Assembly: GCA_902702965.1 (NCBI GenBank)
Contig: CACRXP010000001.1
Span: 757,568 to 821,567, forward strand
DNA: 64,000 nt
DNA from: Spirometra erinaceieuropaei
Taxonomy: Eukaryota > Platyhelminthes > Cestoda > Diphyllobothriidea > Diphyllobothriidae
Direction: 5' to 3'
The position numbers were made by a program, and so were the translations under genes. Positions 36,822 through 47,773 of the stretch are shown piece by piece. Each line of letters begins with the position of its first letter. Within the stretch, counting starts at the first letter, position 1. The notes under the pieces are model-generated. The model was not told the origin of the DNA. It made no database searches and saw nothing but the letters and a program-made list of their open reading frames with translations.

Positions 36822-36990
36822 AGGCAGACTGGCATTACCGACATAGACAAGGGAGACTGGAATGGCCATTTCTGGCTTATTAGCCGTCGTCAGCCAGTCA
36901 TACCCAAGCCCGAAGTGTGGAACACCCGAGCTTCGAACACGCGACCTGTTAGTTAGAAGTCCCCGCCTCTAACCACTGCGCCACGAGCCC
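36822..36990 (-). repeat. tRNA-derived SINE 2, best-preserved head
   Basis: The minus strand of 36990-36917 starts GGGCTCGTGGCGCAGTGG, then TTAGAGGCG (A box), and later gives GTGTTCGAAGCTC (B box). This is the most tRNA-like of the copies, though the anticodon region is not convincing. The body (GGCAGACTGGCATTACCGAC onwards) matches the other copies. Confidence 0.7.
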
Positions 36991-37051
36991 CTTACCCTGT
37001 CTGCTATCAATCGGGAATAGACAGTGATAGGGGGCGCACACCGATCGTTCT

Positions 37052-37167
37052 AACTAACAGGTCAGGAGTTTGAGGCTCCGGTGTTCCACACTTCGGGCTT
37101 GGGTATGACTGGCTGACGACGGCTAATAAGCCAGAATTGGCCATTCCAGTCTCACTTGTCTTTGTCG
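37052..37167 (+). repeat. SINE 2 fragment, inverted relative to its neighbour
   Basis: Contains GTTCTAACTAACAGGTC and GGTGTTCCACACTTCGGG, then the body in the opposite orientation to 36822-36990, so the pair could form a cruciform of roughly 110 bp per arm around a 60-bp centre. It ends where the right inverted arm starts. Confidence 0.7.
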
Positions 37168-39029
37168 GCTTTTACTACTTGACACCGGTGCGCTCAGCAT
37201 AATTTCCAGAGACGCCAAAACAGAATGCGTTCAGTTGCCATTGGAAAAAACAGTGCGGCTCACTGACTCGACACTGTCTCTAAACTGATTGGATATTTTC
37301 GCAACCAGTCTGCGCAGGAGTTACGTAATTTGTATGATGTTCTACGCAACAGTTGAAGGAACACTTATTAAAGAGATCGACTGGTTACAGAAGTAAACTC
37401 CAAATTAGGCGTGCTACAACATTTTATTCGTCAATGGAGGACTGGTTCAGATAAGCAAACCCTCGCTTCACTCAGCAATTTGATTCTTACAAAGAGATTA
37501 TGCGGACACGAACCTGAGGCAGCGGACTAAGAAGTTACCACAGTCAGTGTGGTAACGATAGGCTGTGTGACCCACAAATAGATTGCAACAACAAAAATAT
37601 ACCTTAAAATTCAGTGTGACTGCAAAAGTAACCTAGCATTCACCGTTCCCATTGTTTGACATTTCCTGCCATTCCTAGCTAAATGTGAGATCACCAGCGA
37701 CGCTTTATTCAAAGTCCGTTATTTTTTGGAAAAAGCACATTGATTATTTTTCCAATTACCGCGCTCACTTTTTGCCAATTAACAGCATACGATAAGAATT
37801 TCGACAGGAATTTGGCCACTTTATGTGCCTTCTTGCTCTCCGTCCCGTGTGTTGTCCCACCCGTAACTCCACCCCCCCTACCACCCACCCAACGTACGGC
37901 ACGGTCCACAGGCTAGCTCAAGTTAATCGTGGGTCCTACATTCCATCGTTGCCGTCAGTGGTTCTGCCGATGTCGCGAGATGAATATCAAGTTTGAGACT
38001 GCGTCTGGGGCTGGAGTAGACAAAAGAAATATTCGCGCAGATCTGCAATGTGCATAACCCGGAGGAAGTATTGAAGTCACTATAGAGTATTAAATATAGG
38101 ATTTATTCCAATACCACCGTTAACTCGTGACTGCTAAGATTCTATAAAGTTCGGCAAAATCAACAAATTAGACGATTCATCATGAGCGCTAATTGGACTG
38201 TTTAAGGACAGCTAATGACTTTCTCTGGAAACGCAAAGGAGACAATGAAGATCAGATGTCCACGATAGATTAGTCAGGTAGTTTCGCAGTTATTCAGTCC
38301 TGGAAGTTCCAATTGGCAGTTGTTAAATCTTATTCTTCCGGAATTCTGCTCACTTACGAACTGCCAGGAAATATTTTGCGGCAATCGTGACCGCACCTTG
38401 CAAGGAGTGCGTTGTTTTGACAAACACCTCTTACTGTGGTCTTTGCCATCCGAATCTATAATATCGTCAAAAACAGTAAAGATATAATTGAAAATTGTGG
38501 GCACCAAATCCCAAACCTCTGTGCGTCAATTGACTCAAGTAAAAAAGGAGCACCATCCAAGCTTAAAGACAAAACGACACTGATATATCATATGTGCAAA
38601 CAGTGACCTTAGATTTTTATAAGACATCTGACGCAGATGGGTTATTTGCAAATTTGCGATTACCTGGTGGATGTGGAGAGAAGAGGATTGGACGGAGCAT
38701 TTAATTTCCGGGTTTACATTCACGAGTTACCCACGGGGAACATACCTCAAACAGCCGTAAATCATTTGGACACTGGCTCCAAATCGAAGGGCTGAAGTGA
38801 CCTATTCATCGTGGAAAATCCATAACCTCCCTCGTCAGCAGTCTGCCGTCTATTAAACATTTGAACGGCAGCCAAATGGAAAAACGCGACCTGGTATTGG
38901 CAGAAAGTAATCCTCGAAACGAACATGGATGAGGCACGAAGACTAGTTCAGTAAATAATGACGATAAGGACGCCTTTTGGTTAAGTATGCGCATGGTGTA
39001 GTTGTTGGACGCCCTCTCAAAAAACGGAC

Positions 39030-39715
39030 ACGCCTCCAGTCTTTAAAGGATAGCATTAACCATGTCCTAGTATGGTCGGAGGGAAATGGTCTCCTAATGA
39101 ACAACCAATAATTAGTTCAGTGTATTATCCGTCTGCGGCCCTCTCCTTGTCCTGACTCCTCTGACATCCCTCCTAACGAGGTATCCTCTTTCAGGTACCT
39201 TGGCATTACATTGTCCTCAAATCCTCCGTTTTCTCTCCATATTGAGTCTCTTTTCACTGAAGTTCGTAAACTTCTTTATTAAATTCGTCGTTTACTTTCC
39301 TACCACACACCTCAACCCTTAGTCTGACGATTCAGCGATGCCTGCATTTCCTCCTATATTGCTCTCCTGTCATTTTTTCTGCTTTGCTCAAAAAAGATCT
39401 TTTCGTTTTAAGACGAGTCCTCCGAATGCTCTCTTCTGCCGCTGGCGTTTCTTATCTGTTTCTTACTCCATATTATCCTACAGTGACATTTCATTATAGT
39501 CAAGCAATTTCCTGGTCGAATTCTAGATGACGTTTCCCATCACTTGCATTCTGGTTTTCTTTCTGCGAAGTCTTCCCGGCCGGTGCGCCGCGGCTTCCGA
39601 CGTATCTCTTGTCGCACATCGGCATTTCTAGATTCTGTATTGCCATTCCAGACGCACTATCTTACGGGCGAAGAGGTAGAAATACAGGAGCTAAGACTTG
39701 AACTGTCCACATAAT
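39030..39715 (+). pseudogene. Non-LTR retrotransposon reverse transcriptase C-terminal fragment
   Basis: One plus-strand frame reads like the thumb/C-terminal region of a LINE polyprotein: SINHVLVWSEGNGLLMNN, FRYLGITLSSNPPFS, a KLLY.IRRLLSYHTP stretch, and RRGFRRISCRTSAFLDSVLP near 39590-39660. It is interrupted by TAA near 39109, another TAA near 39280 and a TGA near 39325. No catalytic YADD block is included. It interrupts the right inverted arm and so inserted after the arms arose. CR1/RTE-like affiliation is probable but not certain. Confidence 0.65.
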
Positions 39716-40447
39716 AATCCTAACTTTTGTGTTAAACTTTTGACACTGGAATAGTCTATTAACTTATCTACTGCCCCTAGTGAATAGAGCCCAGTTTGCT
39801 GAAAATTTTTAATTTACGATTTCATACTAAAGCGAATTCCTCACTTTCACTCTCAATGCTGTGATAGGGGAGCGAAACATTCAGTCTGCATAACCGAATG
39901 GTATGTCACGTATCTCTTCCCAAAACTTCCTAATTTCAGACAGTTACCTGTCTGGGCACGGTCCGCACTGCAAAAATGGGCTTCGGAGTCGATGATTTAC
40001 TTCCGTTATTCATTGTAATGCTCTTCACCACGTCATTGCCGCTCCTACTTCAGTGGAGAAGTGCTTACATTGTATGCATGCGATCTGGGAAATGAGCACT
40101 AGTTTTGTCCTTCAACACTCTGGATGAGAAGTGAATGCAACGTAGCTAGGCTATGTCATGAAAAGTTAATCGAAATTTCGGAATGTGTTTTCGAGTAAAA
40201 AGACTACTTAAGCATGCTTTTAATATTATTCATCACCCGGTCTAATCGCAAAGATATTTCAGTCACGCTAGGGCGTATGCTTTTGAGTGAACTTCTTTCT
40301 GGCTATACGAAAAAACTGCACTCCAAGTGTTTTAATCCGGGTCTAGTTAACACTCTTCCATTTCATGCACTGTTGGAGGAGATTAACTGCATCACCTTCA
40401 TTCTGGAGACGGTTATCATTCTTGGCCAGCAAAACGAGTCGGACGTC

Positions 40448-40560
40448 GACAACAATCAGTAAGAGATAGCTCATTCAGTCTGCCAGTGTTGTTTCAGTCT
40501 ACTGATTATTTGATTATTTGGCCAAGTGAACAATAATAGTTGAAATCTCGACCGAAGATG
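40448..40560 (+). repeat. Local duplication, copy 1
   Basis: GACAACAATCA.TAAGAGATAGC..ATTCAGTCTGCC through TTGAAATCTCGACCGAAGATGA also occurs at 40828-40933. This copy has an extra GATTATTT unit. It lies inside the right inverted arm, whereas the second copy begins just past the arm's outer end. Confidence 0.7.
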
Positions 40561-40827
40561 ATTACCCTCTTCTTCGAGGCTGTAGAGTGTCAGGTGTAAT
40601 TGTGAAGATTTGGTTAGAATAAAAAAAACTGCGATGTATGAAATCCGCCAGTAAGCTGACTGCCAAAGTAGGATTTCCTGGTAGTCATATGGTGGATTCT
40701 GGATTGATTGCTAAGGAAATCCTGCTGGAGCAGTCAGCCTGCTATATCAGAATTGGTGGATTCCATAGGTTGCCGTAGGCGGGGCGGGCAACTTGACCAG
40801 AATGCGATTAAACTCACAGCCCGCATT

Positions 40828-40933
40828 GACGACAATCAATAAGAGATAGCTTATTCAGTCTGCCGGTGTTGCTTCAGTCTACTGATTATTTGGCCAATTG
40901 AACAATAATACTTGAAATCTCGACCGAAGATGA
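40828..40933 (+). repeat. Local duplication, copy 2
   Basis: Second copy of 40448-40560. The following stretch 41190-41290 also resembles 40068-40160 (TTGTATGCATGCGATCT type block), so a diverged second partial copy of the arm's terminal part may run from 40828 to about 41290. Confidence 0.6.
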
Positions 40934-41299
40934 CAAGAGAAGGTCTTTGGGGTTTTGTGCGCGATCACATAACTGCAGATATTCAACCCATTTTACGGGA
41001 TTACTAAAGATAATCTGTTGTTCCCAAAGTGCTGACCCCATCTGTTTTCGCTGGTTGTGCCATATTCAGTTCTTTGCGCTCCAAAATTTCGTTTGGCACA
41101 GACGGCACGCACGTCTTGGGAAACCACATAATCGTACATGCATACCGGTTATTTTCTGGTCCGTCTAAACGTCATTCTCTAAAGTGATCAGAAGTACTTG
41201 CATTATATGCATTCGGTCTTGTGAAATGAACACTAGTTTTGTCATGCAACACTCAGAATAGGAAGCGAATATACCGCAGCTGTACAAATCACCTACGTC

Positions 41300-41700
41300 C
41301 GTGACTCAGGTGTTTCGTTCCGTGTCTAGCTGACAGGCTTCAGCCCTATACTATATGTAAATACGCGCGCCTTTCGAATTCGGTTTGAAATTTTCGACCT
41401 CCGACGAATTTGCCTTTTCCGAGATTTCTGCCTACTGGACGCTCTGAGGGCCCATTTGGATTAAGAAATTTGATCGTAACCAACAATTACTCGATCCACA
41501 GGGAACTTCGACAGGACCTTCTCTGGGACAACCATTCTCTTTCGGACCACTTCTTTGCCAACATCCCCGCGGGTCTCCCCATTCCAAGAACGGCTGAGTC
41601 GCTGGTTACTTGCTTCATATCGTTTCCTACTTGCTTCATATCGTTTGTCTGGTTAAATAGCTCCTCAAACTTCCTTAGAAACTCCTCCAGTTTATAAAAT
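41300..41700. other. No recognisable gene
   Basis: Short frames only, upstream of the LINE. A 15-bp direct repeat TTGCTTCATATCGTTT occurs twice near 41608-41646. Confidence 0.4.
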
Positions 41701-41705
41701 TGAAA

Positions 41706-42992
41706 ATGGTAGTCGAACAAGTGCCTTCGGGATGTTGCTCAAAAAGTGAGCCCCTAGTGGGATTCGAACCCAGTCAAGGAGGTGATAAGAGCGGCGTCGT
41801 TACCAATGGACCACAGACGCGCAGCAGACGGGTTAAGAATAATGATGTAATAAACAATGCACATTGTCTAAATGAATGTAACGTCGGCTTCCCCACTATC
41901 AAATCTTCTGCCAAACGGGCCAGGAGTTTAGTAACCTTAATGGATATCAACTACAAGAACGAGCATAAAACACATGCGACATGTTTCAGACTTCTGCAGA
42001 AAGTCTTGGGGATGGAGAATGAGACAAAAGGCCTTAAAATAGAGATGGAGAAGTTGACGCAACTTCCTCGCCATTCACCCTTAAAGAGAAAGTCGGCGAT
42101 GTCAGACCCTCAGAAAACAAAGAGAACATATTCAAGCACAGTCTCATTAACTGGATCAGCCGCCAAGGAAGAAGACTGTCCATCTAAGGAAGAAATCACA
42201 ACTGAGAACCGACCTCTTCTGCAAGAAAAGAACGACAGAGAGGGATCTCAGGAAACGCAGAAGCGCCCCAGAGCATCCCGAAAAGAAGAAGCAGGTCAGA
42301 CTGTCCGTATGAGAGAGCAAAGTCTACACACAATGCCAGCAAATACCACACTGACGAAGGATGTATCGCACGACCAAGAAGACTCGGTTGGTGAGGAACC
42401 CTGGGGTAGCTATGCCATCACAGCCGTCTCTGAGTCAAACGATGATGACGACGGAAATTGGCGAAATGCTGAACGTGCGTGTAAAAATAAACGTGGGGGC
42501 TCTCTTCTAAACAGGCATCTCTGCCGAAAACGAAACATCGTCATAAAGGGAGCTCCTGAGTCCAATTCTTCGACTGCAAAAGAAAGAATACAACACGATC
42601 TCAACCTCTTTCAAACATATTCAAATGCCGTCTTTCAGGACGGAGAATGTGTTACCGTGCACAAAGCTTTCCGTCTAGGAAACGCAGATGCGACGCGTGC
42701 ATTAACAAGGCCTCTTAAAATTCTTCTTGCAAATGAAGCCCAGGTCTCACATCTCCTGAAAGGGAGGATGGCTCTTCGTCATTCGCATAAGGAAGTGTTT
42801 TTTCAGCCGGATTACGAACCGACAGAAAGACACAAGATGAGGGGGGTCTGGACAGAACTGAAAAGAAGAACAGAAGAAGGGGAGAAGGGGTTGAAAATAA
42901 AGGAAGGCAAGAGAATACAGATCAAAGGATCGTTCCTGTGGCCAACCCCCTTTGTAATCAGGGGCAGTTCCCCCCGAGAAGACGGACATTAA
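41706..42992 (+). CDS. LINE ORF1-like protein (CR1-type)
   Basis: About 428 codons from ATG 41706, open throughout. The first ~40 residues are encoded by a tRNA-like sequence read antisense and are unlikely to be original protein. The central part is charged and low complexity (many Glu/Lys/Arg). The C-terminal third has RKRNIVIKGAPES, HKAFRLGN and PLKILLANE, the pattern of the RNA-binding region in LINE ORF1 proteins (RRM-like domain). ORF1 proteins bind element RNA and act as nucleic-acid chaperones. It is followed, overlapping in another frame, by the endonuclease start of ORF2, the usual LINE order. The family assignment rests on motif resemblance and context. Confidence 0.65.
   Translation: MVVEQVPSGCCSKSEPLVGFEPSQGGDKSGVVTNGPQTRSRRVKNNDVINNAHCLNECNVGFPTIKSSAKRARSLVTLMDINYKNEHKTHATCFRLLQKVLGMENETKGLKIEMEKLTQLPRHSPLKRKSAMSDPQKTKRTYSSTVSLTGSAAKEEDCPSKEEITTENRPLLQEKNDREGSQETQKRPRASRKEEAGQTVRMREQSLHTMPANTTLTKDVSHDQEDSVGEEPWGSYAITAVSESNDDDDGNWRNAERACKNKRGGSLLNRHLCRKRNIVIKGAPESNSSTAKERIQHDLNLFQTYSNAVFQDGECVTVHKAFRLGNADATRALTRPLKILLANEAQVSHLLKGRMALRHSHKEVFFQPDYEPTERHKMRGVWTELKRRTEEGEKGLKIKEGKRIQIKGSFLWPTPFVIRGSSPREDGH
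41748..41822 (-). repeat. tRNA-like sequence (SINE or tRNA-derived head)
   Basis: Minus strand reads GCGTCTGTGGTCCATTGG with TAACG (A-box-like), then GGGTTCGAATCCC, a perfect B box, and ends GGGGCTC. Acceptor pairing is poor with several wobbles and mismatches, and the anticodon arm is not regular, so it is unlikely to be a functional tRNA. Confidence 0.6.
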
Positions 42993-43500
42993 AGGTGCTG
43001 TATCCAAATGTGCAGAGTCTGTTTAGCAAGATTGATGAACTCAGGATTCTGATCGACGAGCACACGCCAGATATCATCGCCTTGACAGAAACATGGCTTT
43101 CAGAAGCTATTGGATATCATCAGGTATCCCTCAGAGGCTACCAACTGTTCAGAAGAGACAGGAAAAGCCGAGGAGGAGGGGTCGCTGTCTATGCTAGCTA
43201 CAACCTAACCGCGGTCCCTGAGCATAATCCAACAACAACAGCGGAAGTGGAATTCTTATCTTTAACTATCTCCACTAAATATGCCAGGCCGCTGGCGTTT
43301 GCAGTTGTATATCGTCCCCAAACCAGATTTCCCAACACGATACCCTACTCCTAAGGGAACTGAACAAGACCTGCTCGAACAGAGACGTCCTTATTGTCGG
43401 GAACTTTAACGCCCCCAATATCGACTGGCAAGCGTGGACGGTTTCGGGTCCATCGAACACATTCGGACAACATTTGCTTGAATTGGCAGCAGAAAAATAC
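42938..43500 (+). pseudogene. LINE ORF2 endonuclease domain, truncated
   Basis: Encodes the N-terminal half of an AP-type endonuclease of a CR1-like LINE: LKVLYPNVQSLFSKIDEL, the TETWL motif, GYQLFRRDR and GGGVAVY. Near 43338 the frame shifts, and in the next frame the domain continues with RDVLIVGNFNAPNIDW, where family members have Asp at the position occupied here by Asn in GNFN. Similarity stops about 43500. No reverse transcriptase follows. It overlaps the end of ORF1 by about 55 bp. Confidence 0.75.
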
Positions 43501-43854
43501 AGCAGTAAAAAATACACTATTACGCATATCTGATGTGATCAAGAATATTCCTGTGCACTTGGATACTGTACTTCATCGATATCAACCTTTTGCATCATAA
43601 AGCTCCAATGGAGAGTTGCACTCCTGTGTCCCATCTTGCAGCCAGACCGGATCAAGAATATCTGCTTTCAGGTGCCTACGCACAAATGTTAGCGTAAATG
43701 TAGCTGAAGAATACGACAGATGAGGTCGTACAGGTTGACATCGGAAAACGACATCAACTGAGTGCTTGGAGGCGGTGAATATACCCGCACCGATTAGGGA
43801 TTATTCTGATAGAGTTACTTCTTGTCAAGCGTCATGAAAACGCCTGCTTCTCTC
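43501..43854. other. Junction between LINE and gypsy element
   Basis: No domain recognised. It separates the truncated LINE endonuclease from the truncated gypsy gag. No 5' LTR or primer-binding site is visible. Confidence 0.4.
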
Positions 43855-43855
43855 A

Positions 43856-44459
43856 AGTTCAGTCCTTGCTATCAAATCCTCCTGCAGATGCTCCCTACTC
43901 CACATTAAAGGCAGAAATTCTTCGACTTAATTCTGTGTCCGACCGACAGCGGTATCACCAGATACTTAAGGAGGAGTCACTGGGTGACCGGAAGCCCTGA
44001 GAACTCCTACTTCGAATGCGTTCTCTCCTTGGAGACGTGCAGGTTGACGATAAATTCGTCAAGGAGATGTTCCTAGAACGTCTGCCCGCAGATGTTCAAA
44101 CGATTCTCGCGTCCGGTTCTCAAGAGCTCACTGTCTCACAGCTGGCTGAGATGGCGGATCGAATGATAGAGGTGCAGCGGTTCCAGTCACCTTCCGTTGC
44201 CCAGATCTCCTCATCCTCATCGTCAGTGAATGAACATTTAATGAAACAGGTGTCGGCCATGGCGGATGAGATGGCCTCCCTTAAACAACAGCTCGTCCGC
44301 CTTACTTCCAGTCGCTCACGCAGCCGTCGTCGTTCTCGGTCGCGACCTCGGACTGATGATACTTGCTGGTATCACACTAATTTCGGCGTAAAGGCCCGCC
44401 GCTGTTCCTCACCTTGCTCTTTTAAGCCGAAACAGGGAAACCAGTCAGCCAGAGAATAG
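43856..44459 (+). pseudogene. Gypsy gag, partial
   Basis: Starts mid-domain and includes a conserved capsid stretch (YHQILKEESLGDRKP), a TGA at 43998-44000, then LLLRMRSLLGDVQVDD and LERLPADVQ. It ends with an Arg/Ser-rich tail and a Cys/His cluster (CWYHTNFGVKARRCSSPC) that replaces the usual zinc knuckle in this clade. The gag stop is TAG at 44457-44459, and the protease frame lies in the -1 frame across it, consistent with frameshift expression in the ancestral element. Confidence 0.75.
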
Positions 44460-44461
44460 AT

Positions 44462-46165
44462 GCGACCGTTTTCTCTGGCTCTTCCGGCTCTGGTCGCACC
44501 TTCTATGTTTGCTACACTGCGACTCGCGGACGTTTTCTGGTAGACACTGGAGCCCAAATCAACATGGTTCCCCCAACTGCAGCTGATCGTCGTTTCCCTA
44601 GCCCTGGTCTTCACCTCCAAGCTGCCAACTGTTCCCCCATTCCCACTTTTGACAGTCTGTCCCTCACCCTGAACATTGGCCTTCGTCGGTCATTCACCTG
44701 GATCTTTGTGATTGCTGATGTCCCTCATGCAATCCTCGGCTCAGACTTTCTTGCCGAGTTCGATCTCCTTGTTGACTGCCGACGTGCCCGTCTCCTCGAC
44801 CGCACAACCGGTCTGTTTGTTCGTGGACTAACTCCCTTTACTGCCCCCACCAACTTATCTGTCTTGGATACGGATATTGCTAGCCTCTTTCGGCAACTGC
44901 TTCTTAGTCATCCCAACATAATTAACCCCCAGTTTCGCAGTGGCCAGATCCAACATGATCTTGTGCACCATATCCGCGCCTCGGGTCCTCCCGTGTTTGC
45001 TCCGCCGAGACGACTAGCACCGGAGCGTTTTCAGGCCTCGAAGGCGGAGTTTGAACACATGCTGCAACTGGGAATAATTCGGCCGTCCGAGAGCCCTTGG
45101 GCGTCCCCACTGCACATGGTGCCAAAGGCGACATCAGGCGACTGGAGACCCTGTGACGACTATCGAGCCCTCAACAAGCCTACCATTCCTGATCGGTACC
45201 CCGTGCCTCATCTTCGGGACTCTGCTGGAGCCCTTTTCGGCAAAGCGGTTTTCTCGAAGAGTGATCTGGTGCGTGCTTTTCATTAGATTCCAGTCGCCCC
45301 TGAGGACATCCCTAAAACCGCCGTCACCACACCCTTCGGTCTCTTCGAGTTCATCCGCATGCCGTTCGGTCTTCGTAATGCCGCCCAAACGTTCCAGAGG
45401 TTCATCGACCATGTCTTACGTGGCCTACCCTTTGTGTACGCCTACATTGATGACATCTTTGTGGCCAGCTGGAATGAGGAAGAACATAAAGAGCATCTTG
45501 CCTTGATATTTGACCGTCTTGACAAGTTTGGCATTGCCATCAACCCCTCCAATTGCGTGTTGGGTGTGCCTTAGCTCGAGTTCCTCGGCCATCAGGTCGA
45601 CTCTGAAGATTTGTGTCCCCTCCCCTCCAAGGTTGAAGCAGTTCGTAATTTCCCTCCACCAACATCCAAGCGTCAGTTGCAGCGAATCATCGTCATGGTC
45701 AATTTTTACTGCCGGTTCTTACCGAACTGTGCTGACCTCATTTTGCCGCTCACCAACATGCTTTCTGGTCCCAAAAGCCCCCTCGAGATGACCGGTGAAG
45801 CACTGACTGCTTTTGAGAGAATCAAGAATTTCCTTGCCGACGCCACCTGACTCACGCATCCCGCTCCCGAAGCTCAGCTGTCTCTGATGGTAGATGCTTC
45901 GACCGTAGCCGTAGGTGCAGTCCTTCAACAACACCTTGCTGGTTCGACTCGACCACTTGCCTTTTTCTCCAACAAGCTCTTACCAGCTGAGACACACTAC
46001 AGTACCTTTGGCCATGAACTACTTACCATTTACATTGTTGTGAAACATTTCCGGCATTTCCTTGAAGATCGGGACTTCACTGTTTTCACTGACCACAAAC
46101 CGTTGACTTTTGCACTTCGTTCCCACTCCGACAAGTACAATCCGAGGGAAATCGCCCACCTGGAC
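44462..46165 (+). pseudogene. Gypsy protease-reverse transcriptase-RNase H, with three stops
   Basis: The protease has FLVDTGAQINMVPP (active-site Asp-Thr-Gly at 44543-44551). The reverse transcriptase has LGIIRPSESPWASPLHMVPK, the palm motif with MPFGLRNAAQTFQRF, and the catalytic YIDD at 45443-45454. RNase H has LMVDAS and TDHKPLTFAL. In-frame stops are TAG 45284-45286, TAG 45572-45574 and TGA 45848-45850; the first two are at positions where a glutamine codon (CAG) would be one change away. At about 46166 a single-base deletion shifts the frame into the integrase part. Confidence 0.85.
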
Positions 46166-47715
46166 TACATCTCCAATTCACCACCGACATCCGCTACATT
46201 AATGACACGAAGAATGAGGTGGCTGATATGCTGTCCAGACCCTCACTGTCTTCCCTCCAATTCTCACACGGGATCGATCTTTTTTCCATGACGGCTGAGC
46301 AACAGAGAGTTAGTTGTCCTGGCGACGAGTCTGTTAGTGGTCTCCAACTCAAAGACGTTCCTCTGACCACCGTCTCTGGTACCATACTTTGTGACGTTTC
46401 AACTCCCTTTCATCGTCCTTTCGTGCACGCCTCGATGCGTCGAGCTGTATTTCAAACTTTCCATGGACTCTCCCACTCTGGGATCCGAGCCTCTCAAAAG
46501 CTCCTCGCGGAAAGGTTTGTCTGGCCTGGCAAGAACAGGGACGTCAAAGCTTGGGCTCGGTCCTGTCTGAGCTGCCAGCGCAACAAGGTGCAGCGTCACA
46601 ACAAGTCCCCACCAGGCACTTTCCCCAGTCCCGACGCACGGTTCAGCCATGTGCACTGGGATGTCGTAGGCCCCCTGCCTCCATCCAATGGTTTCACCCA
46701 CCTCCTTAACTGTGTCGATCGATATATCCGCTGGGTTGAAGCTATTCCTTTGCCGAATACGCAGGCTGGAACCATCGTGAAGGCCTTCGTCAGTCGTTGG
46801 GTCGCCATGTTCGGCGCCCCATCCACGATTACGACTGATCGTGGTGCCCAGTTTGAGTCGGCACTCTTCCAAACGCTACTCAATTTCCTTGGCTGCACAC
46901 GCATTCGGACAACAGCCTACCACCCAACTGCCAACGGTATGATTGAGCGTTTCTATCGCCAGCTAAAGACCGCCCTGTGCGCCGTAGAAGACCCAGGAAA
47001 CTGGTCGGACAACCTTCCTCTTGCATTCCTCGGCATCCGCGCAGCTCTGAAGTCGGATCTGGGCTGTAGCGCAGCTGAATTGGTTTTCGGTACCACCCTC
47101 CGACTTCCAGGCGAGATGATCACCCCAGCTTCTTGTTGGATCGATGAGACTCCTGACAACCTTGTGCACCGTTTGCGGCAATTTATGCGCTCGCTTTCTC
47201 CGGTTCCACCTCGAACGCCAATGACTGAGTCTTATGTCGAAAAAGACTTGGACATCTGTACTCATGTGTTCGTCCGATGTGACTGTGTGCGCCAGCCGCT
47301 GGAATCCCCATACGAAGGACCGTTCCGCGTACTCGCGCGCAACGCCAAGACATGCCGGATTTTTCGCGGTGACAAGGAGGACGTGGTCAGTGTCGATCGG
47401 GTCAAGGCTGCTGTTGCAGAGAAGCCGCCGGACCTGTCACAAGGACAAAATTATGCTGACCCCCTAACCCCTCTTCCTCAATCTTCCCTATCCCCTGCTC
47501 ATTCACCCTGCCCACTGCCTCGCATTTCCCCTCCCTTGCCATCTACCCCTCCGTCCCGCATACTTCCTCTCCCTATATGTCTACAGCATCCAACTGCAAC
47601 ATCATCCTCCACCATAGCACGCAGTCAACTCTCTTCGACTGTACCTCCTGCTTACGTTACTCGCAGTGGCCGTCACGTTCATTTCCCGGATCGTTTAGTT
47701 ACGCATTTTTTCTAG
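46166..47715 (+). pseudogene. Gypsy integrase and C-terminal tail
   Basis: Open for about 515 codons in the frame following the deletion near 46166. It has an HHCC zinc-binding module (FHGLSH, then CLSC), the catalytic core with Asp in WDVVGPLP, Asp in TTDRGAQF and Glu in MIERFYRQLK, and a GPY/F-type motif (YEGPFRVL). The Pro/Ser-rich tail ends with TRSGRHVHFPDR. The domain itself is undamaged but cannot be made as part of the original polyprotein because of upstream stops. Confidence 0.85.
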
Positions 47716-47773
47716 ACTTATGCATATTTTCCGGCGCCGTATGACGTCGCCCGCCGGTCTAGTAGGGGGGTAC

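Larger units (their letters stand above)
37168..40823 (-). repeat. Right arm of a large inverted repeat
   Basis: Reverse complement counterpart of 22549-25562. It is about 640 bp longer, largely because of a non-LTR retrotransposon fragment at about 38985-39855 absent from the left arm. Outside that, the order of landmarks is preserved. Divergence (many substitutions and small indels) suggests an old duplication or two insertions of one element in opposite orientation. Confidence 0.7.

Noticed and set aside
41748..41822. Functional tRNA gene on the minus strand
   Set aside because: Acceptor pairing is poor and the anticodon arm irregular despite a perfect B box.
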